Source: JALYTY01 sp964546935
GTDB lineage: Bacteria; Vulcanimicrobiota; Vulcanimicrobiia; Vulcanimicrobiales; Vulcanimicrobiaceae
Reading direction: 5' to 3'
NCBI GenBank assembly: GCA_964546935.1
Contig: CAZJLJ010000007.1
Span: 1-64,000, forward strand
DNA length: 64,000 nucleotides
The first letter of the stretch is position 1. Every line of letters starts with the position of its first letter. Shown here piece after piece: positions 51,800 through 59,214 of the stretch. The translations under genes and the position numbers were made by a program. A model generated the notes under the pieces. It was given only the letters and a program-made list of their open reading frames with translations, did not search any database and was not told the DNA's origin.

Positions 51800-54111
51800 T
51801 GACGAATCGTTAATAAGAGTTTGAGAGCGGCCGGCTCGACGACGAGCCGGTCGGTGGGCAATGGGCCGTAAATCGGCGCATTGGTTGCGGGGTCCTGCCC
51901 GACGATGCCGCGATATGGGACACCGCCTCCGAAAACCGTGTACCGCCCGGCTCCGTCGTTAAAGAGGTTGGTTCCCGCCAGTGTTACGTCGACCGACGGA
52001 CTCAACAACACGCCCAGTGCCGCATTGATCCATGTTAGCGGCCCCTGATTGAACTCGTTGTTCTTCCCACGAAACGTCGCAGCGACGGCCGCATGCAGGC
52101 GATCCTTAGCCCAATCAACTTCCATCGATCCCTGTTGTTGGGGAATGCCCAGGAACTGTTGATTGTTCACGAGATTTCCACCGGAGGTCGGATTGGAGAT
52201 GGTCGATCCGAAGTTAAGCGGATACGCGACATTCAAACCGTACTGTGCCGTCAAGAAAAGATGCTGCGGCACAAAATGCTGCACGAAGCGCAACTCCGTA
52301 CCTTCATAAACGACATTCCCTACGTTGATGGGGTAGGAAAAACACGCGGGGTTCACTAGCGGCGGCGTGTTCGTTGGCCCGTTACACGTTCCGTTCCCGG
52401 CGAGCGCGAGGGGATAGAAGTTCTCGATGGGATCGCGCAAATTCGTGCGGTAGAGCGACACATCTAGCGTAGCATCGCTCGAAAGCCGTTGCGAATACCC
52501 GAGTTCGTACTCCGTAGCATGCTCCGGACGTTCGTTCGGATCGCCCTGGCCTAAGTAAACGCCGTTCGCGTCACGCGTCAAAGCTGAAACCGGAAAGACA
52601 TAACGCTCGATCAGGAGCGGAGCGCGAAATCCCGTGCCGGCCGAGAAACGAAGCGCGCTGTTCGGTCCGGCATTGTAGACAGCGCCGAGACGCCAATCCA
52701 GGTTCGAACCGAACGTAGTGTAATGAGATTCATATAGCCCGGCGTTAAGTTGTAATTCTTTAGAAACTTGCCAGCCGCCGCGAGCGAAATAGTTGAAGAT
52801 CGTTTGTCCGAGCTGCGGCTGCCCGCCTAAGGGATCGACGAAGTCGAAGGATTCGTAGCGGTTGTATGCTCCTATCGAATACGTTGATTCTTCAAAGGTT
52901 CGCTGCCATTCAAGCGCGGCGTTGTAGCGTTTGTCCTGGTGAACTACGTCGTACATGGCAGAGCTGACCCCGCCGTTCACGTCGACTGAGTCGTTGCTTG
53001 CCGATAGCTCCGAAATCAGCTCGCCCGCGCCGAGCGGCGCGCGTCCATGCAACTGATAAGCACGAATGCTTTGCGAGAGAGTCTGAGGGCCCGGTCCGAT
53101 AAATTGGCCGAACGAACTGCTCGACGGATTGCCGTCGATACCGTTGATCGCTGCGCTCTGATCGCGTGTGTCGGAAAGCACGAAAACGCGCGCGCTCACA
53201 TCGGAATTCTGCGAAAACGTCCAGTTCAGATTGGCGAGTGCTGCTTGAGCGGAAACGGAAGAGCCCAAGAACGTTGGAACGCCGTTGACGTCTTGGACTT
53301 CGTTGACGTAACCATGCTGATGCTGATTGTCCAACGCAAGCGCGTAACCAAGGCGGCCGTGCGTTGCGGTCGCATTCGCCCACTCGTCGCTGAAACCGAA
53401 GGATCCACCCGACGCCTGAAAAGCAAAATGCGGATCTTTCGTTGGACGCAGTGAGACGAGGTTCACCGCACCGCCGATGGTGTTGCTACCCTCGCTGTCC
53501 TGCGGCCCGAGACCTTCGGTAACCGAAACCGCGCCAAAGGCTGCAATGGGAAATTGCGAAAGATCGACATCGCCGGTGTTAGCATCGTTCAGTTGCTGTC
53601 CGTCGAGAGCAATGAGCGTCTCGGACGGATCGGGCCCCCGCAGCGAAACCACCGAGATGGCGCTCGACTGACCACCGTCGGGATGCGAAAACGTAACCGA
53701 CGGAATCTGAAGAAGGCCGCTTAGAACGCGTTGATAGCCTAAGCGTTCGTAGTCGGCGCGCGTTAAAGTTATCGAAGGAATCGTTCCGCGCTGTGGAGTT
53801 ACGCGACCGTCGACGGTGATGGTCGCGATCGTTCGCAACGTCGGTGCATCGACCGGCTCGAGACTAAAATCCACCGTAGAATCGTGCTCGACTTTCAGGT
53901 CGATTGAAGCGGGAATGTAACCCCGAACCGTCGTCGTTAATTGATAGTCGCCCGCCGGCGCCGTGGCGCTGAAGACTCCCTTTGAATCGGTCGTGACCGT
54001 CGTGGCCGTTGGACCGCGGAGCACCACGCGTGCCTCAGCCAAAGGCGTTCCATTCGCAGCGTGAACGTGCCCCGATAAAATGCAGCAAACCGCGAGCAAC
54101 AAAAAATGCAC
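51796..54111 (-). CDS. TonB-dependent receptor with N-terminal carboxypeptidase-regulatory-like domain
   Basis: 771 residues from GTG 54111, with AAGGAGGAG upstream. After a signal peptide (FLLLAVCCILSGHVHA) comes a short carboxypeptidase-D-like domain (about 20-85: NGTPLAEARVVLRGPTA, GVFSATAPAGDYQLT), then the plug (LSGLLQIPSVTFSHPDGG, SVVSLRGPDPSETLIALDG, SEGSNTIGGAVNLV) and the beta barrel, ending in LLLTIRQ. It imports a ligand across the outer membrane with TonB energy. A TonB box is not obvious. No siderophore, cobalamin or sugar genes adjoin to name the ligand. It is direct evidence of an outer membrane. Confidence 0.93.
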   Translation of the reverse strand: MHFLLLAVCCILSGHVHAANGTPLAEARVVLRGPTATTVTTDSKGVFSATAPAGDYQLTTTVRGYIPASIDLKVEHDSTVDFSLEPVDAPTLRTIATITVDGRVTPQRGTIPSITLTRADYERLGYQRVLSGLLQIPSVTFSHPDGGQSSAISVVSLRGPDPSETLIALDGQQLNDANTGDVDLSQFPIAAFGAVSVTEGLGPQDSEGSNTIGGAVNLVSLRPTKDPHFAFQASGGSFGFSDEWANATATHGRLGYALALDNQHQHGYVNEVQDVNGVPTFLGSSVSAQAALANLNWTFSQNSDVSARVFVLSDTRDQSAAINGIDGNPSSSSFGQFIGPGPQTLSQSIRAYQLHGRAPLGAGELISELSASNDSVDVNGGVSSAMYDVVHQDKRYNAALEWQRTFEESTYSIGAYNRYESFDFVDPLGGQPQLGQTIFNYFARGGWQVSKELQLNAGLYESHYTTFGSNLDWRLGAVYNAGPNSALRFSAGTGFRAPLLIERYVFPVSALTRDANGVYLGQGDPNERPEHATEYELGYSQRLSSDATLDVSLYRTNLRDPIENFYPLALAGNGTCNGPTNTPPLVNPACFSYPINVGNVVYEGTELRFVQHFVPQHLFLTAQYGLNVAYPLNFGSTISNPTSGGNLVNNQQFLGIPQQQGSMEVDWAKDRLHAAVAATFRGKNNEFNQGPLTWINAALGVLLSPSVDVTLAGTNLFNDGAGRYTVFGGGVPYRGIVGQDPATNAPIYGPLPTDRLVVEPAALKLLLTIRQ

Positions 54112-54206
54112 TCGACTCCTCCTTCGGCTAACAGTTCCGCAAAAATGACTGGGAAGCTGCTGAGAAGCCGGCCGGGGTCATCGCTCGACTGGTCGAATAG
54201 CGTGGC

Positions 54207-54461
54207 ATGGCAAAAAGCGGCTCAATCGTGAAAGCGGTTTTCAAAGGAATCGCGCGCACGCAACAAACGTTCAGCATTGAAGTCGGTCCCGTGCGAGCAA
54301 GCGGCGTGCCTGCGATTTTGGTCGGAGTTGCCGGAATTATAATGGCAAGCGGTATTGCTGCGGTGCTTTCTCGAAATGCAACCCAGTTGCCGGAAACCCT
54401 CCGCGAAGCGCGGGGGTTGGCAGAAACGCTGCGGGGCAATCGTCCGCGCCTACATCCATAA
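54207..54461 (+). CDS. Small membrane protein upstream of bolA
   Basis: 84 residues with one hydrophobic segment (GVPAILVGVAGIIMASGIAAVL, split by a Gly), preceded by a basic N-terminus (SIVKAVFKGIARTQQ) and followed by an Arg-rich tail (ETLREARGLAETLRGNRPR). The family is not recognised. It ends 10 bp before bolA on the same strand and is probably the first gene of the small-membrane/BolA/glutaredoxin/sulfurtransferase operon. Confidence 0.6.
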   Translation: MAKSGSIVKAVFKGIARTQQTFSIEVGPVRASGVPAILVGVAGIIMASGIAAVLSRNATQLPETLREARGLAETLRGNRPRLHP

Positions 54462-54471
54462 GCAAGAAAGC

Positions 54472-54708
54472 ATGATCGACAACAACTCCCTTACCGCATT
54501 GATTCGCACCGGAATCCCAGATGCCGAAGTCCAGATCTTCGATCGCACCGGCACGATGGATCACTTTAACGTAACGGTACGCTCCGCAAAGTTTGCCGGG
54601 CGAACGCTCATCGAACAGCATCAGCTTGTCTATGGCACGCTCCGCGATGCTCTCAAAGACGGCCGCGTTCACGCCGTCGAGTTGAAAACCATTATCAGCG
54701 AAGGCTAG
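54472..54708 (+). CDS. BolA-family protein
   Basis: 78 residues from ATG 54472, the short IbaG/YrbA-like form. Family residues: IRTGIPDAEVQIFDRTGTMD, then HFNVTVRSAKFAGRTLIEQH with the metal-side His, and GTLRDALKDGRVHAVELKT. BolA proteins pair with CGFS-type monothiol glutaredoxins to bind a 2Fe-2S cluster and help iron-sulfur delivery; the gene directly downstream is such a glutaredoxin, which supports the call. Confidence 0.92.
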   Translation: MIDNNSLTALIRTGIPDAEVQIFDRTGTMDHFNVTVRSAKFAGRTLIEQHQLVYGTLRDALKDGRVHAVELKTIISEG

Positions 54709-54713
54709 GTACA

Positions 54714-55070
54714 ATGTCAGAACAATTACAATCGGAAATCCAACGCGAGATCAGCGCCAACAAAATTCTGGTGTACGGAAAAGGCACCAAGAATGCTCCG
54801 CGGTGTGGATTCACGCTGGAAACGATCGAATTTTTCAATAACTTCGGATTCCCGTTCGAAGTGATCGACGTGTTGGAAAACATGCCCAAGCGTGATGCGC
54901 TTGCCGAAATGACGAATTGGCCGACGTTACCGAAGGTCTTCATCAACGGAAAGTTTTACGGCGACACCGATATTCTCGCACCAATGGCGCAGAACGGCGA
55001 GCTTCAGGCGATCCTGAAAGAAACGTTCGGCGCCGAGCCGCAACTGAAGACCACGATCAACCTGCACTAA
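54714..55070 (+). CDS. Grx4-type monothiol glutaredoxin with CGFT active site
   Basis: 118 residues starting 5 bp after bolA. Opening IQREISANKILVYGKGTKNA and the active site APRCGFTLETIEFF (Cys31) identify the Grx4 family; WPTLPKVFINGKFYGDTDIL and the C-terminal glutathione/cis-proline motif are present. The active site reads CGFT instead of the usual CGFS. Grx4 proteins hold a glutathione-ligated 2Fe-2S cluster as dimer or heterodimer with BolA; the substitution should leave this possible but may alter it. Confidence 0.92.
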   Translation: MSEQLQSEIQREISANKILVYGKGTKNAPRCGFTLETIEFFNNFGFPFEVIDVLENMPKRDALAEMTNWPTLPKVFINGKFYGDTDILAPMAQNGELQAILKETFGAEPQLKTTINLH

Positions 55071-55071
55071 C

Positions 55072-55917
55072 ATGGCGTACCGCACGCTCGTAGACGTCGA
55101 GACGCTTGCGCAGCACGATGACGACCCGAAATGGGTCGTCATCGATTGCCGTCATACGCTTGCGGATTTCTCTGCGGGGCGGCGGTTGTACGAAGAAAGC
55201 CATATTCCGGGCGCCTTTTTTGCCGATGTCGAACGCGATCTCGCCGGCGAAAAAACCGGCGCAAACGGCCGTCATCCACTGCCCGATCCCCAAGCTTTTT
55301 CGGCTTTTCTGCGCGACTGCGGTGTTTCGCGCGATTCTCAAGTCGTTGCTTATGATGGCGGAGCCGACATGTTTGCCGCGCGCCTCTGGTTTTTATTGCG
55401 CTGGATCGGCCACGAAGCCGTAGCGGTGCTGGACGGTGGTTTTCGCGCGTGGCAAGAAGCCGGAATGGAAGTTACCGCCGATCCATCGATCGATACAAAG
55501 TTCGGCGACTTGCAAGTTCGGCTTCAACCGGAACTCGTTGTAGACGCTCAATTCGTCCTAGAAAACACGAACCTAAAGGCATTCTGTCTCGTCGATGCAC
55601 GCGCAGCGGACCGGTTTGCGGGTGAAAATGAAACGATCGATCCGGTCGCGGGACACATCCCGGGTGCGCGCAACCGTCCGTTTAGAGAAATCTTCCGCGA
55701 AGATGGGCGCTTTCGTACCGCTGATGAGTTGCGTCGACGCTTCGAAGGTCTTGGTCCTCCGCAACGAATCGTGCATCAGTGCGGCTCCGGCGTCTCCGCA
55801 GCCGCAAACATGCTCGCGATGGAGATCGCGGGATTGCGCGGATCGCGAATTTACGCCGGTTCCTGGAGTGAGTGGATCGCCGATCGCTCGCGTCCGGTGG
55901 TCAGCGGCGCACAGTAA
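55072..55917 (+). CDS. Two-domain sulfurtransferase (3-mercaptopyruvate/thiosulfate type)
   Basis: 281 residues, starting one base after the glutaredoxin stop. Two rhodanese domains: an inactive N-terminal one (about 5-135, with WVVIDCRHTLAD and VVAYDGGADMFAARLWFLL) and a catalytic C-terminal one (about 160-280) with the persulfide Cys237 in VHQCGSGVSAAANML. The CGSGV loop is closer to 3-mercaptopyruvate than to thiosulfate sulfurtransferases (CRKGVT). It transfers sulfane sulfur; with BolA and Grx4 upstream, a role in iron-sulfur or thiol metabolism is plausible. The end overlaps the convergent phosphoesterase by 17 bp. Confidence 0.9.
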   Translation: MAYRTLVDVETLAQHDDDPKWVVIDCRHTLADFSAGRRLYEESHIPGAFFADVERDLAGEKTGANGRHPLPDPQAFSAFLRDCGVSRDSQVVAYDGGADMFAARLWFLLRWIGHEAVAVLDGGFRAWQEAGMEVTADPSIDTKFGDLQVRLQPELVVDAQFVLENTNLKAFCLVDARAADRFAGENETIDPVAGHIPGARNRPFREIFREDGRFRTADELRRRFEGLGPPQRIVHQCGSGVSAAANMLAMEIAGLRGSRIYAGSWSEWIADRSRPVVSGAQ

Positions 55918-57217
55918 CTCCTCGCACCGTCAGCACTATCATCACCGCGACGAACAACACTCCAAAAATAGCTGCTACTATCAATCCGGTCGTTCGTTTC
56001 TGCGTCCCCGCGCAGGATGCATAACCGCCTTCGAGCTCCGTCTGAGCGCACCAGTACACTCGCCAAGAGTGATCGGCAACATCTCCCATGCGGTAAGACC
56101 ACACATCGTACGCGGCAATCCATTTTCTGCGAACGTCGTCGTCTGTAAGGATGCGTTGCGAGATTCGCTCCAGGTTTTCCGCGGTGAACCCGTTCACACC
56201 GTACATCTTGTCGAAAGCAACTTCGTGATACCAACTCTCTTCCCAGGGATCGTACGTTACGGGCAGCACATCGCGTAGCGTTCCATCGGATCCGACGTTC
56301 AATTCGTAAAAGGCCGGCTGATTTTTATATACCGGCGAAATGGATGACGCGATCAGCAACGGAATGCCGGCCGCGACACGAAAGTCATAACGATGCGTGT
56401 GGCCTGCTATTGCAAACGGAATTCGCTCTTTTGCGGCCCCGATAACGGAAAGGAACTGCCGATTCTCGGCGCCCGATAAAAACGGTACTGCCAGAATTCG
56501 TTGTGCCGACGTCGTGCTCAGCGGATCGAACCCGGGTGGAATGTGCATCACGATAACGCTTCGTTGCGGAGAACCCAGCGTTGAAGACAGCCACGCGAGT
56601 TCTTTGCCGCCCGCGTTTCGCGTCGATGAGTTACACCCTCCGCGATAGACGAACGACCACAGCACGCTGTTCAAAACGACCGCACGGCCTATATTTTGGG
56701 GTAGCTGCGCGGTATAGTAACCACCGCGTTCGAATTCATTTGTGAAGCCGGGCGCTGCGCCATCGCGGTTTACCAGCGGCCGCAAAATCTCTCCGAGTTG
56801 GTGTTGATAGGGTCCACCGGTTTCGCTGCGATAGTCGCCGCACGGATCGTCGTTGTTGCCGAGGGCGAAGAGAAAATGGGCGTGTGGGTACGTTTTTCCG
56901 AGGTCACCCGCGATCAGACGGACGGTCCTTAGCGCCGCTGCAGTTGGATCTTCATCGTTGTCGCGCGCGAGTGCGTCGAAACGATGCGCCAACAGATCGC
57001 CGCCAAGCACGACGACATTTGCTTGCGGCTCATTTCGCAGTTGAGCCAAAGTAAGCCGCCAAAGGGCCACGTTTGTGTCGCTCCCGCGATGCGGTCTTAG
57101 CGAGTGATCGTAAGGATTCAAATGGATGTCGTTGATCACGATCCAGCGCTGATCGGCACGTACCACACCGCTGCTTGCAACCGCTATGAATACGGCGAGA
57201 AGAAAAACGCGTATCAT
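55901..57217 (-). CDS. Acid-sphingomyelinase-like metallophosphoesterase, membrane-anchored
   Basis: About 438 residues from ATG 57217, which overlaps the upstream paralogue's stop (ATGA). Signal peptide (FLLAVFIAVASSGVVRA), then the binuclear-metal motifs VINDIHLNP, VVVLGGDLLAH, LFALGNNDDPCGDY, MHIPPGFDP and IAGHTHRYDF. The C-terminus has a membrane helix (GLIVAAIFGVLFVAVMIVL), absent in the neighbour, followed by Arg-rich residues, so it is anchored with the enzyme outside the cytoplasm. The family includes sphingomyelinases and endopolyphosphatases; the substrate here is unknown. Confidence 0.85.
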   Translation of the reverse strand: MIRVFLLAVFIAVASSGVVRADQRWIVINDIHLNPYDHSLRPHRGSDTNVALWRLTLAQLRNEPQANVVVLGGDLLAHRFDALARDNDEDPTAAALRTVRLIAGDLGKTYPHAHFLFALGNNDDPCGDYRSETGGPYQHQLGEILRPLVNRDGAAPGFTNEFERGGYYTAQLPQNIGRAVVLNSVLWSFVYRGGCNSSTRNAGGKELAWLSSTLGSPQRSVIVMHIPPGFDPLSTTSAQRILAVPFLSGAENRQFLSVIGAAKERIPFAIAGHTHRYDFRVAAGIPLLIASSISPVYKNQPAFYELNVGSDGTLRDVLPVTYDPWEESWYHEVAFDKMYGVNGFTAENLERISQRILTDDDVRRKWIAAYDVWSYRMGDVADHSWRVYWCAQTELEGGYASCAGTQKRTTGLIVAAIFGVLFVAVMIVLTVRGVTVRR

Positions 57218-58692
57218 GGCGATCCGGTAGGCCTCGGTGATGCTGCGGGCGCCGGAGTCGGCGGGGCGGTCGGTTGCGGAGGCAACGAGTGCTGGATTTG
57301 CGGCATCGCGCACGCGATGTAGGCCGTCGCGGTAAGCGCAATGTTTCCACACCAGTAGGAACGCCATGTCGAATCAACGATCGGCGCGCGTCCGCTCTGG
57401 CTGTCGTAGAATTGCTCGAAGCGCAATTGCAGCCGTCCATCGCCGAACATCGACTGTTCCACGTCTAAAAGACGGTTCGCATCTATCGTTCCGTGGCTGA
57501 AGACGCTTCCGAAATCATATTCGCGCCGCCATTTTGAGGGAAATTTCGGATCTCGTGCCAGTGCGGAAAGACCATCGAGAACGAAGACTCGCACGTCGTT
57601 CACCGCAGCGCTTGCCGAATCGACGTCGATGGTCATGAACGCCGGATTGTTCGCGTAGATCGGACTGATGGACGGCACAACCAACATTGGTGCTACGGGG
57701 CTGCTCGGGTTCGGCCCAATGACGCGAAACGAATCCATGTGGGTGTGCCCCGCAACGGCCATCGCCACGTTCGCATCGGGATTCCCTATGATTGAAAGGA
57801 AGCCGTCGTTGAAACGGTCGGCGAGCATCATTGAAACCGACCCGGCATTCGCTCCGGATTCGTTCAACGTTGCGAAGACGTCGATACCGGGCGGAATGTG
57901 CTCTATCACCCAGGACGGCGAACGTTGCAGACCATTTCCGATCGTATTTTTCAACCATGCAAGCTCGTCGCCGCCCGGGTCGGCCGACTTGTCACCACAT
58001 GCATTCGAGTACTTCCGCGACCAGAAGACGTCGTTTAACACCACGGCACGCGCATTCACGATCGGAAGCGGAACTGCATAGTAGCCCCCGATCGAAAACT
58101 GCGAAATAAAAGCATTGGCGTCCGCGGGACTCACAGAGGGTTGCCACGCCATAGCCATGTGCGCCAGAAACGGACTATGCGGTTCGCTTTCGTAGTCACC
58201 GCAATAGGAATCGTTATTTCCAACCACCGGCAAGAACTTCGCGTGGGGAAATGCGGTTCGGAACTCGTTCGCCAAAAACAGGATCGTTTTATCGACAAAT
58301 GCATCGTAGGCACGCTCATCACGGCCTCTGACGGTCGCTTGAAACTTCTTACGAAAATCGTGGGCGATGAAATCGCCGGCAATAATAACCACGTCGGGAG
58401 CGTCGGTCTCGTTGCGCATGCCTTCTAGAGCGGACTCCAGCAGCGGATAGTTCGTGTCGCTTCCATAGTACGAAAACGGAATGGCGCCCGCACTTGCGAA
58501 GACGCTACGCCAGCGTTCGGCTGGGACGGCGTTTAAGCGCTCTACGATCTTGGAGTCGGAGAAAGGGTCGAAGTGGATGTCGCTCACAACGAGCCAATGC
58601 TGCGGAGATGCCGCGAGTGCCGACGATGCACCGAGGAGCAACCAGCCGAAAAGCACAATCGCCAGAGCACGCCCGATCATACGCCGACGCAT
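57214..58692 (-). CDS. Acid-sphingomyelinase-like metallophosphoesterase, exported
   Basis: 492 residues. Signal peptide (ALAIVLFGWLLLGASSALAA) and metal motifs VVSDIHFDPF, VVIIAGDFIAHDF, LPVVGNNDSYCGDY, IEHIPPGID and VAGHTHMDSF; the C-terminus is a Pro/Ala/Ser-rich tail (PPQPTAPPTPAPAAS) with paired cysteines before it (YWCGNIALTATAYIAC). It is the paralogue of the downstream gene and translationally coupled to it. The pair lies divergent from an EVE gene and close to polyphosphate kinase (59215), so a phosphate/polyphosphate context is possible but unproven. Confidence 0.85.
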   Translation of the reverse strand: MRRRMIGRALAIVLFGWLLLGASSALAASPQHWLVVSDIHFDPFSDSKIVERLNAVPAERWRSVFASAGAIPFSYYGSDTNYPLLESALEGMRNETDAPDVVIIAGDFIAHDFRKKFQATVRGRDERAYDAFVDKTILFLANEFRTAFPHAKFLPVVGNNDSYCGDYESEPHSPFLAHMAMAWQPSVSPADANAFISQFSIGGYYAVPLPIVNARAVVLNDVFWSRKYSNACGDKSADPGGDELAWLKNTIGNGLQRSPSWVIEHIPPGIDVFATLNESGANAGSVSMMLADRFNDGFLSIIGNPDANVAMAVAGHTHMDSFRVIGPNPSSPVAPMLVVPSISPIYANNPAFMTIDVDSASAAVNDVRVFVLDGLSALARDPKFPSKWRREYDFGSVFSHGTIDANRLLDVEQSMFGDGRLQLRFEQFYDSQSGRAPIVDSTWRSYWCGNIALTATAYIACAMPQIQHSLPPQPTAPPTPAPAASPRPTGSP

Positions 58693-58709
58693 TTCCGAAG
58701 GAGCCGTTA

Positions 58710-59186
58710 ATGTCCCGCTATTGGTTATTCAAAAGCGAACCGCATGCATACAGCTTCGAGCAACTGCGCGAAGATAAAACCACACCCTGGAGCGGCGTGC
58801 GCAATTTTCAGGCGCGCAACAACATGATGGAAATGAAGATCGGCGATCTCGGTCTTTTCTATCACTCCAGCATTCCCGAACCGGCCGCTGTCGGTATTTG
58901 CAAAGTTTCGAAGCTGGCTTATCCCGACTTCACGCAATTCGATAAGGAGAGCGAATACTACGACGGCCGCGCTAAACCGGACAAGCCAATTTGGATGATG
59001 GTCGACGTCGAATACGTTGAACCGCTCCAGTATCCGGTGACGCTGGCGCAGATGCGCAACGACCCGCGTCTCGTGGGGATGGCACTACTCAAGCGGGGAC
59101 AGCGGTTGTCCGTGCAACCGCTTACGCCGCAAGAGTGGAAAATTGTGCTGGAGCTTTCGAAACAGAACGTCGCTGCATCAAAATAG
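58710..59186 (+). CDS. EVE-domain protein
   Basis: 158 residues from ATG 58710, with GAAGGAG upstream. The EVE fold is clear: YWLFKSEPHAYSFEQL, then WSGVRNFQARNNMMEMKIGD, LGLFYHSSIPEPAAVGICKV and WMMVDVEYVEPLQYPVTL. EVE (PUA-like) domains bind modified bases in RNA or DNA, similar to YTH, and act in RNA handling or in recognising modified DNA. It is a full stand-alone bacterial EVE protein with no fused nuclease, and is divergent from the phosphoesterase pair. Confidence 0.94.
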   Translation: MSRYWLFKSEPHAYSFEQLREDKTTPWSGVRNFQARNNMMEMKIGDLGLFYHSSIPEPAAVGICKVSKLAYPDFTQFDKESEYYDGRAKPDKPIWMMVDVEYVEPLQYPVTLAQMRNDPRLVGMALLKRGQRLSVQPLTPQEWKIVLELSKQNVAASK

Positions 59187-59214
59187 CAAATGGGAGGCGC
59201 GAACCACGCGTAAC

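Noticed and set aside
54112..54206. Cobalamin riboswitch upstream of the TonB-dependent receptor
   Set aside because: The B12-box pattern is not present in the 95-bp leader region.
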